Shown here: piece after piece, positions 1 through 7,106 of the stretch
Layout: each line of letters starts with the position of its first letter
Numbering within the stretch: position 1 is the first letter of the stretch
Source: an uncultured Muribaculaceae bacterium
Lineage (GTDB): Bacteria; Bacteroidota; Bacteroidia; Bacteroidales; Muribaculaceae
DNA length: 25,319 nucleotides
Assembly (NCBI GenBank): GCA_910583775.1
Contig: CAJTYD010000044.1
Span: 1 to 25,319, forward strand
Direction of reading: 5' to 3'
Made by a program: the position numbers and the translations under genes
Notes under the pieces: generated by a model
What the model saw: only the letters and a program-made list of their open reading frames with translations
Told to the model about the DNA's origin: nothing
The model's database searches: none

Positions 1-101
1 GCTTGGCGACTGATGCCGCTTAGCCTATGAATATTTTTTTAACGAACTATTGAATATATTGTCTTTTTCATAATCATCGGCTTTTGTTGTTTTTATTAAA
101 G

Positions 102-1319
102 TTACAGCTGCGAGATCTTGCCGGCGAAAAGTATCGCTCCCGTACTCTCCTCGGTAATGAAATAATAGAAAGGCTCGTCTATTAGGAATTCTTTTGTCTC
201 GGGGAAGTAAGCAATAGATACTCCTGAAAAATGAGTAGAAGCCGATGTCTCAACGCCTAAATTGTCAAGCTTAAATACCGTTGTCTGATCAAAAGCCGAC
301 ATTATGATCTGCGTATCGGCAATCCCCGTAAGTTCATTCCCGTTAGAAAACGCCTTTTTAACTCCCATATCCTGAATGACATCCTTGAAATCAAGGTCAC
401 AGGTAGCATGTAGGATAGGGAAACATACGAGTCCAAGTTTTTCCGGGTATAATCCAGAAAGCAGACTCCGCCAGCTTTCTCCATCAATATGCCTGCTCAC
501 ATCATCTATATCGTGACCATCAGTAGGGATAATGAAATACATGGCATAGCCCCGCCCCTTGAAATCAAGTTTCAGAAGATGGCAGATCTCATCGTGGGAG
601 AGCTGGCAATTGTAGTTGCAGGCGTTAGCCATATTCACCTCGGATATCGTTCCGTCTGCATTTCTAAACTTTTTATTTGTTTTTCTCTCCAAAGAAGTAA
701 GCCATTTAGCAGTGAAAGACATTGTATTGATCACTCCGAAACTATTCCTGTCAAGATGATATTTGGATGCGAAGAGTTTTATCGCTCCGCCGGTCATATT
801 CTCTACCCAGGAATCCATAACTCCGTTTTTAGGATCCATAAAGTTCTCTGCCCCGTAAAATGTCTTCATTGTTTTGAGGTAGTCCGGCCTTATACCTATG
901 GATGATTTGTAATACACAGCGTTTGCCAGATTCACCTTTTCCTCTCCCTTTCTTGAGGAAATAGACGATATCAGTTTTGAGGTGTAGTCGTTTACATCCT
1001 GCAGCGTAGCGTCGGCACCCAAATGAAGCACATCAATCATCTCGCGCTGCGTCTGACTGCCGTCTTCCGCTCCATTCGCCACCATCGCTACACACCACGC
1101 CGCGCTCTGAGGAGACATAAAATAATTGGGCATTTTTTTGGAAAATCTTTTCTCGGTAGCCTTCATGAGATCAAACGTAAAGTCGTTAACGGCCTTGACA
1201 GCCTCAGACTCGCTTCGAGTCAGATTGATATTTATATTCCTGTTTTCCGGGCTGTCTCCAGAACAAGCCGCCACAATAAAAATCAAAAAAACGGCAACAT
1301 AATATATTATCTTTTTCAT
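102..1319 (-). CDS. Serpin family lipoprotein (protease inhibitor)
   Basis: A 405-residue serpin, a suicide-substrate inhibitor that traps serine and some cysteine proteases. A lipoprotein signal ends in VAAC with Cys19, so the mature protein should be anchored to the envelope, probably the outer membrane. Serpin hallmarks are visible: NYFMSPQS (65-72) followed by NGAEDGSQTQ, and the C-terminal signature EPFYYFITEESTGAILFAGK near residues 382-401. The reactive-centre loop hinge GVETSAST starts at Gly355. P15 is Gly and P12-P9 are small residues (T, S, A, S), as inhibitory serpins require. Aligning by eye with alpha-1-antitrypsin puts P1 near the SIAYF segment (about 367-371), but the exact P1 is uncertain. 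The length is normal for the family. It starts 12 bp after the C10 peptidase stop, so the two are almost certainly co-transcribed, with this gene distal. Family assignment is firm; the target protease is unknown. Confidence 0.93.
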   Translation of the reverse strand: MKKIIYYVAVFLIFIVAACSGDSPENRNININLTRSESEAVKAVNDFTFDLMKATEKRFSKKMPNYFMSPQSAAWCVAMVANGAEDGSQTQREMIDVLHLGADATLQDVNDYTSKLISSISSRKGEEKVNLANAVYYKSSIGIRPDYLKTMKTFYGAENFMDPKNGVMDSWVENMTGGAIKLFASKYHLDRNSFGVINTMSFTAKWLTSLERKTNKKFRNADGTISEVNMANACNYNCQLSHDEICHLLKLDFKGRGYAMYFIIPTDGHDIDDVSRHIDGESWRSLLSGLYPEKLGLVCFPILHATCDLDFKDVIQDMGVKKAFSNGNELTGIADTQIIMSAFDQTTVFKLDNLGVETSASTHFSGVSIAYFPETKEFLIDEPFYYFITEESTGAILFAGKISQL

Positions 1320-1331
1320 AATCTCTGGTTT

Positions 1332-2732
1332 TTAGCTAATTGTATATTTTATCATATAAGTTATTCTGTATGGGACATTTTCCATTGAACCGTCCTCTTT
1401 CTTAAATATCAAGTTAAAGACTCTGCCGTTTACTTCTAAAGAATCATCATATTCATTTATTCCCCACCCCCAATTGAATTTAAAATAGGCAGTGTATACC
1501 AGACGGTGTTCTGTTTCTACATTCCCATATAAGGAAACGAGATAATTATAATCGGAAGATGTTCCTGTATTCGGCCCCGGCTGTGGATTGGGGTCGGGCA
1601 TAGTGCTTCCGTTTCCACCCCCCGGTGTGACATAAGCATAGTAATAGTCAACATATCCCCCGGAATAATCTACAGCATCCGCTATCAGAGTATGGGCATA
1701 TTTACTATTGCTCAGATAGAGAAGAATCGGCTTGCCCTCCGCCAGCATCTGTACAGCTCCATAATCACTGTAGGATACCATTTCAGCCGGATAACCGGCC
1801 TCCTGCGTTATAAAGTCTGCGTCATTTGAGAAATATGCGGATGTACCAGTATGTTCTTCTTTGTCATAATTCGCTTTCGAATTAATCTTCTGTGCAATCC
1901 AACCCAAAAGCATAGGCGCGACGCTCTCTCCTTCCCAAAAATAATACCATGACATGTTCTCAAACTGATTTGTCCGGAAATCTGAGAAAATGTATTTGTT
2001 CTCGGATGCATTGTAGGTGGCAGAGGTGGGTACAGGAATCTCCAATCCCCATTTAAAATGGCTGTAATAAAGCAACTGCCCGAGAGCGACCGCATTACAG
2101 CCTACATAAATGTGTTCAGTAGGTTTAAAAGCCTGATACGGCATATACGCGTTCAGAGGAGAATGCTGGTGCCACTTTGTTTTTATCAAATGATCAACCT
2201 TTATTTCTTCCTTAGGATATTCCTTCATCCCGACCAAAGTATAAACCGCATCTCCCGATGGAGGATTCACCGGATTTGGGTTTGAGGAATAGGCCATCCA
2301 TTGCTCAGATCCCGGAAGCGTGTCGGGGTATGCCTGCGATTTATCATTTTTAAGGCCTTCGAGCATATTCTCGAAAAGAGCCTTGAATGCGGGATTGGCG
2401 TTAGCCATGGTATTTCCGAAATCTCCGGTCTCGCTTTTCATAAGAGACATCGGCACGGTGAATGAATTGGAGAAAAGCTCCCAACCCTCTCCATAGTCGG
2501 CGATATACATCAGCGTATCGCCGTTCTCGATATAAGGAATTATCCTATATCCGTCCGAACGCGTCAGTTTCCGGTTCTGCTCGATATAACGCTCTATGCC
2601 CCGGAGCTGAGCCGAAAGCGGCTGTGCCACCGAAGCCTCCGACAAGACGTCTACCGGCGTGTCGGAATCACAGCCTCCAAGAAGCAATGTCAGCGGCAAT
2701 GCCAGAATCATAATTTGTTTTAAGTATTTCAT
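1332..2732 (-). CDS. C10 family (streptopain-like) cysteine peptidase lipoprotein
   Basis: A 466-residue secreted cysteine peptidase of MEROPS family C10, the family of streptococcal SpeB and several Bacteroides and Prevotella proteases. The signal peptide ends in a lipobox, LGGC, with lipid-modified Cys21. Residues of about 30-180 form a pro-region. The catalytic domain begins near KTKWHQHSPLNAYMP (184-198), which matches the usual W.Q..P.N segment. The nucleophile is Cys212 in GCNAVALGQLLYY. The catalytic His is probably His347 in AHTLIADAVDY, and NWGWG (420-424) is the conserved Trp-loop. A Gly/Pro-rich insert at 371-390 separates the His strand from NWGWG. The gene is first in an operon with a serpin 12 bp downstream. 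No perfect TAnnTTTG box was found in the spacer upstream, but a 7-bp palindrome lies 60 bp before the start. The family call is strong; the substrate is unknown. Confidence 0.9.
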   Translation of the reverse strand: MKYLKQIMILALPLTLLLGGCDSDTPVDVLSEASVAQPLSAQLRGIERYIEQNRKLTRSDGYRIIPYIENGDTLMYIADYGEGWELFSNSFTVPMSLMKSETGDFGNTMANANPAFKALFENMLEGLKNDKSQAYPDTLPGSEQWMAYSSNPNPVNPPSGDAVYTLVGMKEYPKEEIKVDHLIKTKWHQHSPLNAYMPYQAFKPTEHIYVGCNAVALGQLLYYSHFKWGLEIPVPTSATYNASENKYIFSDFRTNQFENMSWYYFWEGESVAPMLLGWIAQKINSKANYDKEEHTGTSAYFSNDADFITQEAGYPAEMVSYSDYGAVQMLAEGKPILLYLSNSKYAHTLIADAVDYSGGYVDYYYAYVTPGGGNGSTMPDPNPQPGPNTGTSSDYNYLVSLYGNVETEHRLVYTAYFKFNWGWGINEYDDSLEVNGRVFNLIFKKEDGSMENVPYRITYMIKYTIS

Positions 2733-2791
2733 CGGTCCAATAATTAAAAATGTTGTTTTAATTAGTCTTAATATCTATGGCAGCACATTTG

Positions 2792-2810
2792 AGATTCAAT
2801 ATATGAATCT
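2792..2810. promoter_or_regulatory. Candidate operator: palindrome AGATTCA-ATATA-TGAATCT
   Basis: A perfect 7-bp inverted repeat with a 5-bp A/T spacer, 60 bp upstream of the C10 peptidase start codon. The half-site spacing suits a dimeric regulator. The position fits control of the protease/serpin operon. No regulator is identified, and a chance palindrome in AT-rich DNA is possible. Confidence 0.35.
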
Positions 2811-2869
2811 ATAAGGAATTTAACAGTTTCTAAGGGTTACAGCTAAAAATTAACCTGCGCGACAACCTG

Positions 2870-2892
2870 CCCTCTGCCATGAAGGCAGAGGG
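2870..2892. other. Strong hairpin: CCCTCTGCC, ATGAA loop, GGCAGAGGG
   Basis: A perfect 9-bp GC-rich stem with a 5-nt loop, standing out from the AT-rich spacer. There is no immediate T-run on either strand, so it is not a standard intrinsic terminator. It could be an RNA structure in the C10 leader, part of a small RNA, or a remnant of a repeat element. Confidence 0.5.
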
Positions 2893-3040
2893 AAACCTCA
2901 GTCTCCCGGCTTAACCCTTTTTATGAACCTGGCAGCAGTCATAATTCAAAAGCTATTTAGCATTCTGCATCGGAATCCAATTACTTTTATAACACAAATA
3001 AAGAAGCGGTCAAAATAAATTTAAACAGTTTCTTAGCTAC

Positions 3041-3055
3041 TTGCTAAATTAGCAA
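3041..3055. promoter_or_regulatory. Candidate operator: palindrome TTGCTAA-A-TTAGCAA
   Basis: A perfect 7-bp inverted repeat around one central base, 125 bp upstream of the rdgB start, next to an AAACAGTTTCTTAG word. It could be a protein-binding site for either divergent operon. Evidence is symmetry and position only. Confidence 0.3.
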
Positions 3056-3179
3056 TTTATTATATAATATTAAACAACAAGATATAAATTTAATCATTTT
3101 TAACTTTTAGACCACAATTGCCACCTAACATTTGCATCATTTTGTCTCAATAACATGGGGTACTTTCCGTTTCTTATAT

Positions 3180-3764
3180 ATGGAAAAGAAAAAACTTGTT
3201 TTTGCAACAAACAACTCCCATAAGCTGGAGGAAGCTCAGGCTATTTTAGGCGATACAATAGAGATCCTGCCGCTCACTTCGATCGGCTGCACCGAAGATA
3301 TCCCCGAAACCGCCGACACCTGCGAAGGGAACGCCCTCATCAAGGCCCGCTGGGTGAAAGAAAAATATGGTTACGACTGTTTCGCCGACGACACCGGCCT
3401 TATGGTAAAAGCCCTCGACGGAGGTCCCGGCGTGATGACGGCCCGCTATGCCGGCGATCACTGCTCGCCCGACGACAATATCCGCAAGATGCTTGCCGAG
3501 TTGGAGGGCGCGACCGACCGAGACGCATATTTCGTTACCGAAGTGGCGCTCAGCCTCGACGGCAAGGAATACATCTTCGAAGGAAAGGTAGACGGATCGA
3601 TCGCAACCGAACGACACGGCAACGGAGGCTTCGGCTACGACCCGATTTTCGTCCCCAAAGAGACCGGCATCTGCTTCGCAGAGATGACCGCCGACCAGAA
3701 AAACGCCATCTCGCACCGCGGCCGCGCGATGCGGAAGCTCGCCGATTTCCTAACCTCTCTCTAA
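3180..3764 (+). CDS. rdgB: XTP/dITP diphosphatase (RdgB/HAM1 family)
   Basis: Nucleotide-pool cleaning enzyme that hydrolyses dITP, ITP and XTP to the monophosphate plus pyrophosphate, keeping deaminated purines out of DNA. The protein is 194 residues from the ATG at 3180, the usual family length. That start is preferred over an in-frame ATG at 3132 because MEKKKLVFATNN aligns with family N-termini. The family motifs are in order: substrate-binding FATNNSHKLEEA (8-19), catalytic and metal-binding DDTGL (70-74), GGPGVMTARYAG (81-92), FGYDPIF (151-157) and SHRGRAM (178-184). It is the first gene of a plus-strand run with the PorZ-like gene (10-bp gap) and trmB. The cytoplasmic housekeeping function is well supported. 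Confidence 0.95.
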   Translation: MEKKKLVFATNNSHKLEEAQAILGDTIEILPLTSIGCTEDIPETADTCEGNALIKARWVKEKYGYDCFADDTGLMVKALDGGPGVMTARYAGDHCSPDDNIRKMLAELEGATDRDAYFVTEVALSLDGKEYIFEGKVDGSIATERHGNGGFGYDPIFVPKETGICFAEMTADQKNAISHRGRAMRKLADFLTSL

Positions 3765-3774
3765 TTTCGGCTGA

Positions 3775-6255
3775 ATGAATTTCAAGAGAATCATTCTCTC
3801 CATTCTCAGCATTTTTCTGCTCTGCGGGCCGGCGGCCTTCGCGGAGCAATGGCGATTGCACCCCTCCTACAGCGGGAACGTGGCGCGGATCGTGGAGACA
3901 CCCCTCTTTTCATATATTCTCAGCTACTCCGAACCATATTACGGCGCAGGAACGGATAACGCCGTGCCCGCCCTCTCTCTCTTCCGTTACGACAAAGAGG
4001 CTGACGAGCTGACGTTTCTAAACGCGGCCAACGGGCTGTCGTCAAACCGGATCGCACGCATCGAATACAATAAAGAGCGCCGTTATCTGATGGTCGCATA
4101 TCTCGACGGCAATATAGATCTCCTCCACGATGACGGGAAAAAGACGAATATCCCCGGACTTAAGGTGGCCGGCGAGGAATATTCCAAAAACGTCAACGCC
4201 ATATCCTTCGACCCCGCCTCAGGTCTCGCCTATCTCGCCACCGACTTCGGCTACATCACCGTCGACGACCGCAAGGGCACCATCGCTTCAACCCGCGATT
4301 TTGGGGTGAAGGTCCAGGCCATAGCCCGATTCGGCCCGAACGTTTACCTCGGCCTTGAGGATGGTCTTTTCCGCGGGAGCCCCGACAGCCGCTCCTTTGC
4401 TGATTTCAGCCGCGTAGGCGCTTTCACGGATATAAAGAATGTCCTGACGCTTGGCAGCGGGGTGATTCTCGTCCGCACCGGCGAAGGTTGGGGAGGAATG
4501 ATCTATCGTCTGCGCGAAACCGATGCCGGAACAGACATCCTCGCGATTGTAAGCTCCTGGATAGTCAGCCTGGAGAAAACACGCGACGGAGCCCTCGCCC
4601 CGTGCTATTACTCTCTTTATGAAATATCCTCCGACGGTAGCGTCAGGGAACACCGCAAACTTTCTGAAGACGAATCGGACACCGCCGCCGGATCCTGGCT
4701 TCCGGGGGAATTCCGTATAAACAGAGTCGTGAAAGGAATCGCCATGCTGCGCTCCGACGCCGCCGGCTCCTGGACCGAGCTCGACGGCGGCATGCTGCCC
4801 AACGCCAGCTCCGCATTCCGCTGCACGGCGATGCGGATGCACCCCGATCGCGGCCTGCTCGTCCGCAACCACGGCATTGACCATAACTTCAACACATTAC
4901 TCATCGACACCCCCGACCTGCTCAGTGCATACAAAGGGCTCGAGTGGACTCCCCTCTCTAACTATTTCAACGCATGGTCGGCCGCCTTCCGTCAGCGCAA
5001 CCCCAACGGCATAGCCATCGACCCGCTCAATCCCGACCACGTCTATTCCGGCTCGGCGCTCGACGGAATCCTGCGTGTAGACCTCGCCGACCCGTCGCGA
5101 TCAATCCGCATGGGACGCGAAGGAGATCCGGCCAAGGGCACACCCGGCTTCGCAGCCATCCTTCCCGACGACCGCGACTGGGATCTTGTCTGCCATTTCT
5201 CTCCGCCGGAGTTTGATGAAGCGGGAAACCTCTGGTTCGCTCACTACGTCCACGAACGCCGCGACGGGAAGAACCCTACCGAATTATGGTATTGGACACC
5301 CGACGACCGAAGCGCCTCGACATCGGCCTCCGCCCTCCGACCATGGAGAAAATGGGTAATCGAAGGGATCGAGTCTTCGCTGAGAAGTTTCATAAAGCCT
5401 CTGAGAAGGAACGAGAACAGAAACATCCTCTTCCTCTGGCCCGGCTACAGCGCCGCTCCGCTCGTGCTCATCGACCACAAGGGCACGCTCGACAACCGCA
5501 GCGACGATCTCCTCACCGTTGCCCGAACGCTTCATGACCACGACGGCGCGACAATTCGTCACGACGCCATGAGAAGTTTCTACGAAGACACGCAGACAGG
5601 CGAGATATGGCTCGGCCACTCATCGGGTGTCATTAAGCTCGACCCCGCTGATTTCTCCGCCGACCCTGGGCTTGTTGAGAGGATAAAGGTGGCACGCAAC
5701 GACGGCACTCAGCTCGCCGACTACCTCCTCGACGGCGTACCGGTCGACGCAATCGACGCCGACGCCTCCGGCAGAAAATGGTTCGGCACTCCCGGCGGTA
5801 TCGTAGTCACAGACGCCACCGGCACGGAGATTCTCAAATCCTACAACACTGAGAACTCCCCCCTCCCTGCCAACGAGATCTATGCACTCTGCTATAATCC
5901 GGAAAACCGGTCGATGATGGTCTCTACAGGAGGCGGCCTCGCCGAGCTGTTTTTAGCTACCTCTCCCGAGGAGGGCGAAGATTCCGACATCAGGATATAT
6001 CCCAACCCCGTGAGACCAGATTTCTTCGGAGAGGTGACCATCGACGGGCTCCCCGACAACGCGCTCGTGAAGATCGTAAACAGCGCCGCCGGGCTCGTCA
6101 GGGAACTACCCCGCGCTCAGGGAGGCGAGACGAAATGGAACGTGACCGACATGAACTCGAAACGCGTTAAAAGCGGAGTCTACTACGTGCTCGCCTCTTC
6201 AGCCCCCGACGGAGCCTCATATTCCAACGTAGGGAAAATATTAGTGGTAAACTGA
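3775..6255 (+). CDS. porZ: PorZ-like beta-propeller protein with type IX sorting domain
   Basis: An 826-residue exported protein. Its signal peptide has a probable cleavage after AFA (about residue 23). The N-terminal part carries repeated propeller-type strands, such as LFRYDKEADELTFLNAANGL and RIEYNKERRYLMVAYLDGNI, as in PorZ and other two-component-regulator-propeller proteins of Bacteroidetes. The last 89 residues (738-826) are a type A type IX secretion C-terminal domain: RIYPNPVRP at the start, then KSGVYYVLA and a terminal KILVVN strand. PorZ is a surface component of the type IX attachment complex that, in Porphyromonas, helps deliver anionic LPS to cargo. The gene lies between rdgB and trmB with short spacers (10 and 38 bp), so it probably shares their transcript. 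The propeller plus sorting tail is clear; the exact name PorZ is a family-level inference. Confidence 0.8.
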   Translation: MNFKRIILSILSIFLLCGPAAFAEQWRLHPSYSGNVARIVETPLFSYILSYSEPYYGAGTDNAVPALSLFRYDKEADELTFLNAANGLSSNRIARIEYNKERRYLMVAYLDGNIDLLHDDGKKTNIPGLKVAGEEYSKNVNAISFDPASGLAYLATDFGYITVDDRKGTIASTRDFGVKVQAIARFGPNVYLGLEDGLFRGSPDSRSFADFSRVGAFTDIKNVLTLGSGVILVRTGEGWGGMIYRLRETDAGTDILAIVSSWIVSLEKTRDGALAPCYYSLYEISSDGSVREHRKLSEDESDTAAGSWLPGEFRINRVVKGIAMLRSDAAGSWTELDGGMLPNASSAFRCTAMRMHPDRGLLVRNHGIDHNFNTLLIDTPDLLSAYKGLEWTPLSNYFNAWSAAFRQRNPNGIAIDPLNPDHVYSGSALDGILRVDLADPSRSIRMGREGDPAKGTPGFAAILPDDRDWDLVCHFSPPEFDEAGNLWFAHYVHERRDGKNPTELWYWTPDDRSASTSASALRPWRKWVIEGIESSLRSFIKPLRRNENRNILFLWPGYSAAPLVLIDHKGTLDNRSDDLLTVARTLHDHDGATIRHDAMRSFYEDTQTGEIWLGHSSGVIKLDPADFSADPGLVERIKVARNDGTQLADYLLDGVPVDAIDADASGRKWFGTPGGIVVTDATGTEILKSYNTENSPLPANEIYALCYNPENRSMMVSTGGGLAELFLATSPEEGEDSDIRIYPNPVRPDFFGEVTIDGLPDNALVKIVNSAAGLVRELPRAQGGETKWNVTDMNSKRVKSGVYYVLASSAPDGASYSNVGKILVVN

Positions 6256-6293
6256 TTCATGCGGCAGCTACTCAAAAAGAAAAACAAGAAACA

Positions 6294-7046
6294 ATGGGAA
6301 AGAATAAACTAAAGAAATTCGAAGAGATGCGCGGATTCGCCTGCGCCCTGCAATATCCGAGAGAGGAGCTTATAAAAAACGGCTTCCCGTATACCGGGAG
6401 CTGGAACTCCGGCTTTTTCCATAACGACGGTAGATTAGTGGTGGAGCTCGGATGCGGAAAGGGTGAATACACCGTAGGGCTCGCGAAGGCCAATCCCGAC
6501 AGAAACTATATAGGCGTCGACATCAAGGGAGCCAGAATGTGGCGCGGCGCGAAAACCGTAGAGGAGGAGGGAATACCAAACGCTGCTTTCCTTCGCGCTG
6601 AAATCGAGAACATCGATAAGTTCTTCGTCCCCGGAGAGGTGGAGGAGATCTGGATCACCTTCCCCGACCCGCAGATGCAGAAAACGCGCAAACGTCTAAC
6701 GTCTACGCGTTTCCTTAATCTTTACAGAAAAATGCTTGTTCCCGGAGGCATCGTCAACCTCAAGACAGACTCCCCCTTTCTTTATGAATATACCCGCCGG
6801 CTCGTGGAACTCAACCGGCTGGAGACCCTCATGAATACCGACGACCTTTACGGTTCCGGGCTCGCCGATCCCGTCAGCTCCATCAAAACCTTCTACGAGC
6901 AGCAGTGGCTGTCGAGAGGGAAGAAGATCAAGCTGCTGTCGTTCCGGCTTCCCTCCGAAGGAGAGCTGCTTGAGCCGGAGAGCGACGACATCCCGCGCGA
7001 CGACTACCATGCCATGGCGAGACATTCAAATAATTTTGAATGTTGA
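6294..7046 (+). CDS. trmB: tRNA (guanine-N7-)-methyltransferase TrmB
   Basis: S-adenosylmethionine-dependent enzyme that makes m7G46 in the variable loop of tRNAs. The 250-residue protein has a Rossmann SAM motif, VVELGCGKGEY (49-59), followed by GVDIKGARMWRGAK (74-87). The TrmB-specific segment ITFPDPQMQKTRKR (121-134) and LKTDSPFLYEY (156-166) come next. The N-terminal extension of about 45 residues is usual for Bacteroidetes members. It follows the PorZ-like gene by 38 bp and converges on the Mrp ATPase gene, whose stop lies 49 bp away across a TTTTGAATT-rich spacer. Its last codons overlap a small AT palindrome (7024-7041). Confidence 0.94.
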   Translation: MGKNKLKKFEEMRGFACALQYPREELIKNGFPYTGSWNSGFFHNDGRLVVELGCGKGEYTVGLAKANPDRNYIGVDIKGARMWRGAKTVEEEGIPNAAFLRAEIENIDKFFVPGEVEEIWITFPDPQMQKTRKRLTSTRFLNLYRKMLVPGGIVNLKTDSPFLYEYTRRLVELNRLETLMNTDDLYGSGLADPVSSIKTFYEQQWLSRGKKIKLLSFRLPSEGELLEPESDDIPRDDYHAMARHSNNFEC

Positions 7047-7106
7047 ATTTTGAATTTTGAATTGGCTGACGCAGAAGGCATTCTCTAATTTTGAATTACT
7101 GCGTCA
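7024..7106. repeat. Convergent spacer of TTTTGAAT word repeats with inverted repeats
   Basis: Between the convergent trmB and mrp ends the word TTGAATT or TTTTGAAT recurs five times (about 7035-7097). It includes a perfect palindrome, ATTCAAA-TAAT-TTTGAAT (7024-7041), which overlaps the trmB stop. An outer inverted pair, TGACGCAG (7067-7074) and CTGCGTCA (7099-7106), is formed partly by the last codons of mrp. It may fold as a bidirectional terminator, but it lacks a GC-rich stem directly followed by a T-run. Confidence 0.5.

Larger units (their letters stand above)
2733..3179. other. Divergent intergenic spacer, AT-rich and palindrome-rich
   Basis: This 447-bp spacer separates the C10 peptidase/serpin operon from the rdgB operon. 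It holds no convincing gene. It contains three separate inverted repeats (2792-2810, 2870-2892 and 3041-3055) and two copies of an AAACAGTTTCT-like word (2819-2834 and 3021-3036). No TTTG/TAnnTTTG pair with correct spacing was found in either direction, so the promoters here are non-consensus or may depend on an activator. Confidence 0.6.

Noticed and set aside
489..905. 138-codon frame antisense to the serpin gene
   Set aside because: Lies fully inside the serpin gene on the other strand and shows no domain or signal; the serpin assignment is secure.
3126..3144. TAACATTTG and TCATTTTG as -7 boxes for rdgB
   Set aside because: The first has three instead of two bases between TA and TTTG; the second has a mismatch and only 16 bp to the nearest TTG.
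7035..7097. Possible CRISPR or short tandem array (TTTTGAATT units)
   Set aside because: Units are too short and irregular and have no spacers; treated as a word repeat.
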